A DNA stretch of 5,749 nt from Acidimicrobiia bacterium (GTDB lineage: Bacteria; Actinomycetota; Acidimicrobiia; Spongiisociales; SHLN01). The translations under genes and the position numbers were made by a program. The DNA lies in contig JAUXJL010000152.1 in NCBI GenBank assembly GCA_030624805.1, forward strand, positions 1-5,749, given 5' to 3'. Positions 1 through 5,581 of this stretch are shown here, piece by piece; position 1 is the first letter of the stretch; the number at the start of each line of letters is the position of its first letter. The notes beneath the pieces were generated by a model that had not been told where the DNA came from, did not search any database, and saw only the letters and a list, made by a program, of their open reading frames with translations.

Positions 1-51
1 GCAACCCGATGCGACAAGGGCCATCAGGAAAACCAGAGAACGCCAGTGCAT
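1..51 (-). CDS. N-terminal fragment of a putative lipoprotein (cut by window edge)
   Basis: Reading leftward from an ATG at 51, the 17 codons to the window edge give MHWRSLVFLMALVASGC. This has the layout of a type II signal peptide: a short n-region with His2 and Arg4, a hydrophobic stretch SLVFLMALVA, and a lipobox-like A-S-G-C ending in the cysteine that would be lipidated. A lipoprotein would be exported by Sec, acylated by Lgt, cleaved before Cys17 by LspA and held on the outer face of the cytoplasmic membrane. No good Shine-Dalgarno sequence precedes the ATG. The rest of the gene lies to the left, so its function cannot be stated. The Ala at lipobox position -3 is allowed but less usual than Leu. 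A chance match over 17 codons is possible, but the exact fit to the expected layout and its position beside non-coding repeats make a real start plausible. Confidence 0.5.
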   Translation of the reverse strand, partial: MHWRSLVFLMALVASGC

Positions 52-90
52 GAGGGACGGCAGCGTACAGAGTTGTGTGATTTAGAGCGG

Positions 91-228
91 AACCCCCACC
101 CCAAGCTGGCAACCCCTCCAACCCTCCCAAGGAGTCGCGAAACAACCCCCAACCCAAGCTGGCAACCCCTCGACGTTCCCAAGGAGTCGCGAAGCAACCC
201 CTAACCCAAGCTGGGCAAAGCCCGGCCG
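91..228 (+). repeat. Tandem repeat cluster, two-hairpin repeat family (left cluster)
   Basis: Two and a half head-to-tail copies of a 52-53 bp unit. The shared segment CCAAGCTGGCAACCCCTC occurs at 101-118 and 154-171, and a third copy diverges after CCAAGCTGG from 206. GGAGTCGCGAAACAAC at 131-146 recurs as GGAGTCGCGAAGCAAC at 183-198, a period of 52. The last unit (183-228) ends in AGCTGGGCAAAGCCCGGCCG at 209-228, the same hairpin end seen in the clusters at 2221-2305 and 5582-5749. An open reading frame can be read across it on the minus strand, but its composition is entirely that of the repeat and I do not regard it as a gene. Confidence 0.8.
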
Positions 229-255
229 CACACACCGTGGGGGCCAGCAAACCGG

Positions 256-298
256 AAAAAACAAAGGAGGGCCGGCTGTGAGGACCCGGCCCCCCTTT
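256..298 (-). terminator. Leftward Rho-independent terminator with no obvious gene upstream
   Basis: AAAGGAGGGCCGG at 263-275 pairs with CCGGCCCCCCTTT at 286-298, a 13-bp stem with one mismatch and a 10-nt loop. On the minus strand the stem is followed directly by G and six T (A run at 256-261 on the plus strand), the classic form of an intrinsic terminator for leftward transcription. The nearest minus-strand gene to the right is recR, which ends almost 1 kb away beyond an oppositely oriented gene. The terminator may therefore serve a short unrecognised transcript from about 300-430, or stop antisense read-through toward the lipoprotein gene. Confidence 0.6.
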
Positions 299-433
299 GC
301 TGAGGAGGCGTTGAGGCTGAGGAAACCGTCAACACCAGAAGCATCGGCGGTACCCCGTTTTCCTGAGGAATGGTTGATTCCAGTTCCTTACTGACTAGTC
401 ATGGGCGACTCGGAAACCGAACCCTCCCCCCCG
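299..433. other. Non-coding stretch with small palindromes
   Basis: No convincing gene is seen on either strand. It holds several small dyads: TTCCTGAGGAA around 360-370, GGAAT/ATTCC arms just after it, and the perfect 10-bp palindrome TGACTAGTCA at 392-401. An ATG at 400-403 opens a plus-strand frame that runs on through the following repeat and the phosphoesterase gene in the wrong frame; its Pro/Arg-rich product looks like a shadow translation. A minus-strand transcript from here would end at the terminator at 256-298, so a small RNA is possible but unproven. Confidence 0.35.
392..401. promoter_or_regulatory. Perfect 10-bp palindrome, possible operator
   Basis: TGACTAGTCA is perfectly self-complementary and lies in a less GC-rich patch upstream of the phosphoesterase gene. 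It could be a dimeric regulator site, but no promoter boxes clearly frame it and 10 bp is short, so chance is a fair explanation. Confidence 0.2.
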
Positions 434-459
434 GAGACCCCTCCAGTTCAGTCCCCCCT
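434..459 (+). repeat. GC-rich dispersed repeat, upstream copy
   Basis: GAGACCCCTCC at 434-444 followed by TCAGTCCCCCCT at 448-459 matches GAGACCCCTCC at 1104-1114 followed by TCAGTCCCCCCT at 1120-1131, in the same order and orientation with 3 versus 5 bases between the blocks. The two copies flank the phosphoesterase gene as direct repeats about 670 bp apart. This copy lacks the G-run arm that makes the downstream copy a hairpin. Confidence 0.65.
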
Positions 460-465
460 CCGTGT

Positions 466-473
466 AGAAGGAG
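466..473 (+). promoter_or_regulatory. Shine-Dalgarno-like AGAAGGAG with no matching in-frame start
   Basis: AGAAGGAG is the best ribosome-binding-like sequence near the phosphoesterase gene. The nearest initiation codon after it is TTG at 485-487, 11 nt away but in another frame. The phosphoesterase frame has a TAG at 489-491. It may be chance within a purine-rich repeat edge, or a relic of the original start region. Confidence 0.2.
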
Positions 474-491
474 CGGGCCCGCCGTTGCTAG

Positions 492-596
492 CGTCGCGAT
501 ATAAGCCGCGAAATCCCGACCGACGTCATCCAGGCCCGCCGCCTCGGGCTTTTAGCCGACAGCCACTGCAACGGCGAGCGCGCGCTTCCGGACGGA
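492..596 (+). other. Conserved N-terminus of the phosphoesterase, upstream of the first usual start codon
   Basis: This 35-codon stretch is in frame with the gene that follows and opens after a TAG at 489-491. It reads RRDISREIPTDVIQARRLG followed by LLADSHCNGERALPDG. The segment LGLLADSH is the first beta strand plus metal motif I (D-x-H; Asp at 558-560, His at 564-566) that YfcE-like phosphoesterases carry at their start, so it is almost certainly coding or recently so. The stretch contains no ATG, GTG or TTG in frame. The only near-start codons are ATA (501) and ATC (513, 528). A TATAAG at 500-505 resembles a -10 box, which would put a leaderless transcript start near 512, but no -35 box supports it. 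Possible explanations are a rare start codon, a frameshift, or a sequence error. Confidence 0.7.
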
Positions 597-1061
597 GTGC
601 TCGGCATCTTCGAAGGTGTGGATCTGATCCTGCATCTTGGCGACATGGGCGAGGCAACGACGCTCGACCAGCTCGAGGCCGTGGCGCCCGTGCTCGCGAC
701 GCGAGGAGCGGACGATCCGCGCTCTGATCCGCGCATGGCACCGGAACAGCGCGTGATCGAAGCCGGCGCCCTCGCCATCGGTGCGGTGTTCGACCTGACC
801 GCGAGGCGGACGGGAATCCGCGTCGAGGAAGGGGAGCTGCTCCTTCCGAAGGGCGGGGCACTCGAGGCAGTCCGCGGCCTCTTCGGTCGCGAAGTCGCGT
901 GCGTGGCGTTCGGCTCCACGCACCGGCCCGTCATCGCGCGTCACGAGGACCTGCTCTTTGTGAATCCTGGAAGCCCGACTCTCCCGGCGGACGGCCCCGG
1001 TACGGTCGCCGTCGTCGACCTGGACGAGACGGGAGCGCGGGCGCGGATTGTGGAGGTCTGA
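597..1061 (+). CDS. YfcE/MJ0936-like calcineurin-fold metallophosphoesterase with altered metal site
   Basis: Coordinates give the first standard start (GTG, 154 residues), but the true protein probably begins about 23-35 codons earlier, because motif I (ADSH) lies at 555-566. After it come motif II LHLGDMG (bridging Asp), RGADD where the family has R-G-N-x-D, AVFDL where the family has a histidine (V-H-D or T-H-G), FGSTHRP where the family has G-H-T-H, and the well-kept tail VNPGSPTLP. Relatives hydrolyse phosphodiesters in the cytoplasm with two metal ions. By comparison with the Mre11-type site, the site-1 ligands (motif I Asp and His, bridging Asp, last His of GHTH) are present, while the site-2-only ligands Asn, His and first His of GHTH are Ala, Phe and Ser. 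Enzyme activity is therefore doubtful or changed. The frame is open to the TGA at 1059-1061, which argues against simple decay. It is transcribed toward recR and shares no operon with it. Family assignment is firm; substrate is unknown. Confidence 0.75.
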   Translation: MLGIFEGVDLILHLGDMGEATTLDQLEAVAPVLATRGADDPRSDPRMAPEQRVIEAGALAIGAVFDLTARRTGIRVEEGELLLPKGGALEAVRGLFGREVACVAFGSTHRPVIARHEDLLFVNPGSPTLPADGPGTVAVVDLDETGARARIVEV

Positions 1062-1257
1062 GGCCGCCGATAGCCATCCTCACGCGGCCCTCGCTCGCCC
1101 CCAGAGACCCCTCCCACTGTCAGTCCCCCCTTTGGGGGGAAAGTACCGCCACCGGAGCGAAGCGGAGGTGGGGGTAGGGGGGCGCCGGGGCGACGATCGA
1201 GTGAGATACCCACCCCGATCTCGGCTGCGGAACTCTTCTCGGAGGAAGGAAGCCCGG
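1062..1257. other. Convergent intergenic region between phosphoesterase and recR
   Basis: No gene is supported here. The region holds the GC-rich dispersed repeat and its hairpin (1104-1181). The remainder up to the recR stop shows no clear U-tract terminator for either gene, so the hairpins may serve both convergent transcripts as bidirectional stops. Confidence 0.6.
1104..1181 (+). repeat. GC-rich dispersed repeat with strong hairpin, downstream copy
   Basis: It begins with GAGACCCCTCC (1104-1114) and TCAGTCCCCCCT (1120-1131), shared with the copy at 434-459. TCCCCCC (1124-1130), a TTT loop and GGGGGGA (1134-1140) form a perfect 7-bp hairpin. Next comes CCACC (1149-1153), then GGAGCGAAGCGGA, then GGTGG (1167-1171), a second imperfect dyad, ending in G-rich GGGGTAGGGGGG (about 1171-1182). 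The first hairpin is followed by AAAG rather than T on the plus strand. On the minus strand it is preceded by C/T and followed by ACTG, so it is not a textbook terminator. Similar palindromic GC-rich intergenic repeats are common in high-GC bacteria. Confidence 0.65.
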
Positions 1258-1851
1258 TTACAGCTCCTGGCGGCCGACGAGGGCACGGCCGAGAGTGATT
1301 TCGTCGGCGTAGTCCAGGTCGCCTCCCACCGGGAGGCCGCTGGCAAGTCGGGTGACCTTCACGCCAAGCGGTTTGAGAACTCGGGCAACGTAGAGAGCCG
1401 TTGCGTCGCCTTCCACCGTCGGATTTGTGGCGGCAATCACTTCACTCACGCCTTCCGGCTCGATGCGAGCGAGTAACTCGCGGAAGTGGAGTTGATCGGG
1501 GCCGATGCCCGCGATGGGAGAGATGGAACCGCCGAGCACGTGATACCGACCGTCGAATTCGTGGGTCCGCTCGATGACGACAATATCTTGCGCCCGCTCC
1601 ACCACGCACAGCATCGTTAGGTCACGCCGGGTGTCGAGACAGATAGTGCATTCGTCGGCGGCGGCCACATTAAAACACCTCGAGCACAACCGAATCTGGC
1701 GGCGCATGTCGATGACAGCATTGGCCAAGCGCTCGGCATCTTCCTGGTCCGAGTTGAGGAGGTGAAAGGCCAGACGCTGGGCGGACTTGCGACCGATGCC
1801 GGGAAGCCGGGCCAACTCGTCGATCAGGCGCTGAACCGGAGGTTCAAACAT
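1258..1851 (-). CDS. recR: Recombination mediator protein RecR
   Basis: RecR is the ring-forming partner of RecO (and RecF) that helps load RecA on SSB-covered single-stranded DNA during gap repair. The 197-residue length is typical. Domains in order: a helix-hairpin-helix with LPGIGRKSAQRLAFHLL at residues 16-32; a four-cysteine zinc finger with Cys56, Cys59, Cys68 and Cys71; and a Toprim domain from about residue 80, with acidic Glu85 in VVERAQD, GGSISPIAGIGP at 107-118 and NPTVEGDATA at 143-152. The C-terminal block TRLASGLPVGGDLDYADE (167-184) is the usual RecR signature. The ATG at 1849-1851 gives the expected MFEPPVQRLIDELARLPGIG start. It lies 10 bp after the ebfC stop, with no strong Shine-Dalgarno sequence, so translation is probably coupled to ebfC in one transcript. 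All key residues appear intact. Confidence 0.97.
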   Translation of the reverse strand: MFEPPVQRLIDELARLPGIGRKSAQRLAFHLLNSDQEDAERLANAVIDMRRQIRLCSRCFNVAAADECTICLDTRRDLTMLCVVERAQDIVVIERTHEFDGRYHVLGGSISPIAGIGPDQLHFRELLARIEPEGVSEVIAATNPTVEGDATALYVARVLKPLGVKVTRLASGLPVGGDLDYADEITLGRALVGRQEL

Positions 1852-1861
1852 ATTCGGCCAC

Positions 1862-2203
1862 TTACCCGAGCAGTCCCCCTAGGCCGAGCCCATCGAGATC
1901 GAGGCCGCCGGTTGCTTCGGTAATCCCACCCGAAAGTGCATCCTGTGCCGCCTGCTGGGCCTGGTTGAGGGCAGCCACAACGAGGTCGCCGACCAGCTCG
2001 GGATCGTCGGGGTCGAGTACCGACGGATCGAACGTCACCGACACAACGTCTCCGGAGCCTTTGACCACCGCCTTAACGACCCCCCCGCCGGCGGTTCCCT
2101 CGAATTCTTGGTCGTTGGCGGCCTCCTGCGCCTCTTGCATTTTGGCCTGCACGGCCGACGCTTGCTCGAGCAGTTTCTGCATGTCTTTCGGTAAACGTCC
2201 CAT
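1862..2203 (-). CDS. ebfC: YbaB/EbfC family nucleoid-associated DNA-binding protein
   Basis: A 113-residue protein of the YbaB/EbfC family, small homodimers that bind DNA and are nearly always encoded just before recR. It shows the family layout: an N-terminal helix rich in Gln, Ala and Met (residues 8-30, with MQKLLEQASAVQAKMQEAQ), the conserved EFEGTAGGGVVKAVVKGSG strand region (about 32-50), VSVTFDPSVLDPDDPELVGDLVVAALNQA (about 53-82), and a Gly/Leu-rich tail DLDGLGLGGLLG of a kind common in this family. I chose ATG at 2201-2203 (MGRLPKDMQK). A GTG at 2219-2221 would add six residues, but its first base is the last base of a repeat unit. No Shine-Dalgarno sequence is evident for either. 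It is followed by recR after 10 bp. The usual upstream partner dnaX is absent from that position; a large cyclase gene lies there instead. Confidence 0.93.
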   Translation of the reverse strand: MGRLPKDMQKLLEQASAVQAKMQEAQEAANDQEFEGTAGGGVVKAVVKGSGDVVSVTFDPSVLDPDDPELVGDLVVAALNQAQQAAQDALSGGITEATGGLDLDGLGLGGLLG

Positions 2204-2220
2204 ATGGCGAGAGTAGCGCA

Positions 2221-2305
2221 CGGCCGGGCTTTGCCCGGCTTAGCAGTTACATTCGGAACTCCACGGCCGGGCTTCGCCCGGCTCAGTAGTTACATTCGCA
2301 ACTCC
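2221..2305 (-). repeat. Two tandem 42-bp two-hairpin repeats between the cyclase gene and ebfC
   Basis: Copies at 2221-2262 and 2264-2305 are spaced by 43 bp and differ at only four positions. Read on the minus strand each is GGAGTT-N-CGAATGTAAC, a short spacer, then AGCCGGGC, an RAA loop, and GCCCGGCCG. The second part is a perfect 7-bp stem with a 3-base loop (2223-2239 and 2266-2282). The first part can form a weaker stem, GTTGC-GAAT-GTAAC, with one G-T pair in the 2264-2305 copy. There is no T-run after the hairpins, so they are not typical terminators, but they could slow transcription or protect the upstream mRNA end in the 124-bp gap between the cyclase stop and ebfC. Confidence 0.85.
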
Positions 2306-2327
2306 ATGACGCGAGTGGTCTTGCACC

Positions 2328-5300
2328 TCAAGGCTCCAACGCCGCCAGCTGCTCCCGACACGACTCGACGATCAACACCAGCTCGTATCGCTCAGCGAGA
2401 TCAACGGCAGTAGCCAAATGCTCTCGTGCCTCCGTTGCCGACGAGAGCGGACTCAATGCGGAGCGAGCCATGACCTCCATCAGCACCGAACCATCCCGGA
2501 CGGCGGCCGCCAGGGCTCGCCCTCCCGCCTCCCGAGCCTCCTCGGTCTGGCCAAGCTCTGCGAGCACCTGTGTCGAGTACACGTCCACCCATCCGAGCAG
2601 GTAGGAGATCTCGGTCCGAATCGACCACGCCCGTGCTGCCTCGAGCAGCACTCGAGCCTGCTCCGTATCGCCCATCAGTGCATGGGCTCCTGCTCTGACA
2701 GGAGCCACCCATGCGGAGAAGAACAGGATGTCGTGGTCGGCAGACACCTCGGCGACTCCGTCGAAGAGCCGGGCCGCTTCACGTGCATCGCCCTTTAGAT
2801 AATGGCCGAACCCATCCGCCCAGCCCAGAAATGCCAGGTCGAAGGGGCGTCGATGCACGGCAACTATCTTCCGAGCCTCGGCATGCGCCTTCTCACCACC
2901 TTCCAAGTTGCCGACCATGATCCTGGAGACACCGAGATGGCCAAGCGAAACCACCGAGCGAGTAGCGGCGTGACCCCGTTGCTCGAAGCGCAGCGGCCCC
3001 GTCAGGAAGTCAACATCGCCCTCCAGGTTGTCTATTGCCGCCCGGGGAATCCCGGCGTAGGTGTAGGCCTGAGCCATGGCCAGCCGTGCTTCGGCCCGGT
3101 AGTAGCGGTCGTCGAGCCTTTCGGCGATGGCGAGCACCTCTCGAGCGATACTCACTGCCTCTTCGAAACTCCCTGTCATTCCCGCGATCCATGAGCGATT
3201 GAGGCCAACCTGGTACAGGCGTTCCGTGTCGTCGATCCCCGCCGCCATACGCTCTGCCTCGTCGAGGGCGGCGGCGGCCTCAGAGAACGTGACCGCTCCG
3301 CCGGTGGCCACGACTCTTAGCTGCAACCTGGCATCGATGGCATCCTTCGTGTTCTCGGTGCTGGGCGGGAGGTTGCCGAAAGCCCTGGCCGCGGCTCGCA
3401 GGAATCTGCCGGCGTCGTTGTAGGCGCTTTGGTCCAACGCCTTTTTGCCGGCCATACCGGCGAAACGAGCCGCCTCCTCCCACCGCTCCGCCTGAATGGC
3501 GTGGTAGGCGAGTCGCTCGATATTCTCGCCAATACGATCAGCATCGCTCTTTATGAGATCCACCAGTTGGCCGTGCAACTCACGACGCCTGGCCATCGCC
3601 AACCCGGCGTAGGCCGCCTCCCGGGTCAGGTTGTGCTTGAACGAATACTCGCGAGCCGGGAACACCCTGGTCTGGTACATGAGGTCGCGGTTCTGAAGCC
3701 GCCCGAGACGCTCGGCCAGGTCGCCCTTTCCTTGCGACCCAATCCCGGCGAGGAGACCGAAGGGAATCGTCTCGCCAACGACGGCCGCCGTCTGCAGCGT
3801 GTCTTTGAGCTCGGGGGCAAGGCGATCGATGCGAGCCGAGACGACTGCCTGCACGCTGTCGGGGATATCAACCTCGTCGATTCTGTCGACCACCAGATAG
3901 GCCCCCCGCTCCCCCACCAGCCGGCCCGCCTCGGCCAGGTCCCGCACCGACTCCTCTAGAAACAATGGGGTGCCTTCGGCACGGTCCAACAAGATGGGCT
4001 TGAGAGGATCGACGGACGGGTCGTCACCGAGGAGCCCATCCAGAAACAAATCGGCTTCGCCGCCGGCCAGGGGTTCGAGGGGCAAGACCGCCATGTATCC
4101 GTGCGCGGACCAATCGTGGACCAACGTCGGCCGATAGGTGAGGATGAGCAACACTGGAGCAGCGCCAACGGCATCGACAATCTCATCCAACACCGCCAGC
4201 GACTCGCCGTCGGCCCAGTGCAAATCCTCCACCAACAGCGCGACGGGCTCGGCGTGGGCGGCCGCCAAAAGGAGGCCCTTGATGGCATCGCGAATGGCGC
4301 GCCGCCGCGCCGCCGGGTCGGCCACCTCCCACTCACGGCCGACATCGCCCACATCGAGCAAGGAAGCCAGCGCCGGCAACGCCGACCGGAGATCGGGGTC
4401 AACAGCGTCGAGGCGTTCATGAAGTTTGTCCCGATCGACCTCATCTCCCTCGACCCCCAGCCAGGCACGCAGCAAAACCTTGAACGGGTAGTGCGGGGTA
4501 GCGATGTCGTATGGCGACGCTCCACACTCCAATACGAGGAAACCGTCGCCCGGGCTCAAGAACTCATGACTCAGCCTCGACTTGCCCACGCCGGCCTCAC
4601 CCACGATGGCCACCACCTGTCCGAACCCCGCCGCCGCACCCTCACGGGCATGATGCAACACCGCCATCTCGCTCTCGCGTCCTGCAAACTCGGTGAGACC
4701 GCGGGCGGCCCTGGCCTCCCACTGGGTGGAGTGATGGGTCGTGCCGTCCAGGGCGAAGACGTCTACCGGGTGACTGATGCCCTTCACATCGACGGCGCCG
4801 AGGCTCCGAGTTTCCATGAAGCCCTCTACCAACCTGAAAGTTTTGGCCGTCATCCGGGGCGACCCCGGCTCGGCGATGCCTTCCATGCGCGACGCCAGGT
4901 GGACCGTTGGCCCGAGTGCGTCGTAGTCAACAGACAGGTCGTTTCCTACGGACTTGACAAGGACTTCACCGGAGTCCAGTCCGACCCGGACCTGTGCATC
5001 GGTAACGGCGGCAACATGATCGGACATGGCCAACGCCGCCAGGGAGGCACGAACCGCGTGGTCCTCGACGGCGAGCGGAGCTCCGAATAGGGCCATGATC
5101 CCGTCTCCGAGGGCCTTGGCGACGGTTCCCTCGTAGCGGTGGACGGCCTCGATCATGGCGCCGACTGCAGCCCCGAGGAACTGAGCCGCCTCCTCCGGAT
5201 CCCGTCCCTCCACGAGCGATGTCGAGCCGACTATGTCGGCAAACAACACCGTCACCTGTTTCCGTTCACCGACCACGTCTTCCCGGGCTGCCAGGATGCG

Positions 5301-5507
5301 CTTGGCAAGATGTGGAGGCGTGTACGTCTCGGGAGCCGGGGCGGCTGAGGCGTCGGGCCGCAGGTCGTTGCCGCAGTTGGGGCAAAACATGTAGTCGGCC
5401 TCGATGTGATGGCCGCAGGCCGGACAGGCCGCGGTCAAATCAGCCCCACACTCGACACAAAACCGTGCTTCAGCGTCGTTGTTATGGCCGCAGCTGGCGC
5501 AGATCAT
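2328..5507 (-). CDS. Zinc-ribbon, class III adenylate cyclase, AAA ATPase and TPR multidomain signalling protein
   Basis: A 1059-residue soluble protein with no membrane segment seen. Domains in order: double zinc ribbon (Cys3/6/17/20 and Cys28/31/42/45); class III nucleotidyl cyclase (about 81-255); AAA_16/STAND-like ATPase (about 272-520) with Walker A GEAGVGKS at 303-310, Walker B VALLVEDLHWAD at 422-433 and GTPLFLEE at 512-519; a winged-helix-like segment (about 548-640); and an Ala-rich TPR-like helical array (about 660-1059). Cyclase residues: metal-binding Asp91 (FADIVGST) and Asp135 (LGDG), adenine-selecting Lys131 and Asp196, and transition-state Arg207. The usual Asn of V-N-x-A-S-R is His203, a change I recall in this ATPase-fused subfamily. 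It probably makes cAMP under control of an ATP-driven TPR sensor; the signal is unknown. The ATG at 5505-5507 is well supported, since Cys3 and Cys6 follow at once, as usual for such zinc ribbons. No clear ribosome-binding site is seen. It ends 124 bp before ebfC. Confidence 0.92.
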   Translation of the reverse strand: MICASCGHNNDAEARFCVECGADLTAACPACGHHIEADYMFCPNCGNDLRPDASAAPAPETYTPPHLAKRILAAREDVVGERKQVTVLFADIVGSTSLVEGRDPEEAAQFLGAAVGAMIEAVHRYEGTVAKALGDGIMALFGAPLAVEDHAVRASLAALAMSDHVAAVTDAQVRVGLDSGEVLVKSVGNDLSVDYDALGPTVHLASRMEGIAEPGSPRMTAKTFRLVEGFMETRSLGAVDVKGISHPVDVFALDGTTHHSTQWEARAARGLTEFAGRESEMAVLHHAREGAAAGFGQVVAIVGEAGVGKSRLSHEFLSPGDGFLVLECGASPYDIATPHYPFKVLLRAWLGVEGDEVDRDKLHERLDAVDPDLRSALPALASLLDVGDVGREWEVADPAARRRAIRDAIKGLLLAAAHAEPVALLVEDLHWADGESLAVLDEIVDAVGAAPVLLILTYRPTLVHDWSAHGYMAVLPLEPLAGGEADLFLDGLLGDDPSVDPLKPILLDRAEGTPLFLEESVRDLAEAGRLVGERGAYLVVDRIDEVDIPDSVQAVVSARIDRLAPELKDTLQTAAVVGETIPFGLLAGIGSQGKGDLAERLGRLQNRDLMYQTRVFPAREYSFKHNLTREAAYAGLAMARRRELHGQLVDLIKSDADRIGENIERLAYHAIQAERWEEAARFAGMAGKKALDQSAYNDAGRFLRAAARAFGNLPPSTENTKDAIDARLQLRVVATGGAVTFSEAAAALDEAERMAAGIDDTERLYQVGLNRSWIAGMTGSFEEAVSIAREVLAIAERLDDRYYRAEARLAMAQAYTYAGIPRAAIDNLEGDVDFLTGPLRFEQRGHAATRSVVSLGHLGVSRIMVGNLEGGEKAHAEARKIVAVHRRPFDLAFLGWADGFGHYLKGDAREAARLFDGVAEVSADHDILFFSAWVAPVRAGAHALMGDTEQARVLLEAARAWSIRTEISYLLGWVDVYSTQVLAELGQTEEAREAGGRALAAAVRDGSVLMEVMARSALSPLSSATEAREHLATAVDLAERYELVLIVESCREQLAALEP

Positions 5508-5581
5508 GGTTGACCCGGAAGGCTAACGGAGCAACTGAAGTCGGGCGCTTTACCAGGACCGGCAACCAGCAGTGAGCCGCC
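5508..5581. other. Upstream region of the cyclase gene, no promoter recognised
   Basis: On the minus strand the bases before the ATG read TTCCGGGTCAACC, with no AGGAGG-like sequence. I could not identify convincing -10 and -35 boxes. A minus-strand frame can be read here, but its product is Arg/Gly-rich and extends through repeats, so I do not call it a gene. Confidence 0.4.

Noticed and set aside
91..228. Possible CRISPR array
   Set aside because: The similarity covers the whole 52-53 bp unit rather than alternating conserved repeats and unique spacers, there are under three units, and no cas genes are present.
82..264. A 60-codon minus-strand open frame in the left repeat cluster
   Set aside because: Its sequence is simply the translation of the tandem repeats and the terminator tail. 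It has no independent coding signal.
299..400. tRNA or known riboswitch in the region right of the terminator
   Set aside because: No cloverleaf, T-loop or recognised riboswitch core could be found on either strand; only short isolated dyads are present.
401..727. A plus-strand open frame from ATG 401 reading through the start of the phosphoesterase
   Set aside because: The product is Pro/Arg-rich low complexity, begins in the GC-rich repeat and overlaps the phosphoesterase in another frame, where conserved motifs are seen instead.
2223..2282. GC hairpins as intrinsic terminators for the cyclase gene
   Set aside because: Stem strength is good, but neither hairpin is followed by a T-run in the direction of transcription, and they belong to a repeat family that also occurs away from gene ends.
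4101..5090. A 329-codon plus-strand open frame antisense to the cyclase gene
   Set aside because: It lies wholly inside the well-supported cyclase/ATPase gene, has no recognisable domain, and long antisense frames are expected in GC-rich genes. The minus strand carries clear cyclase and Walker motifs.
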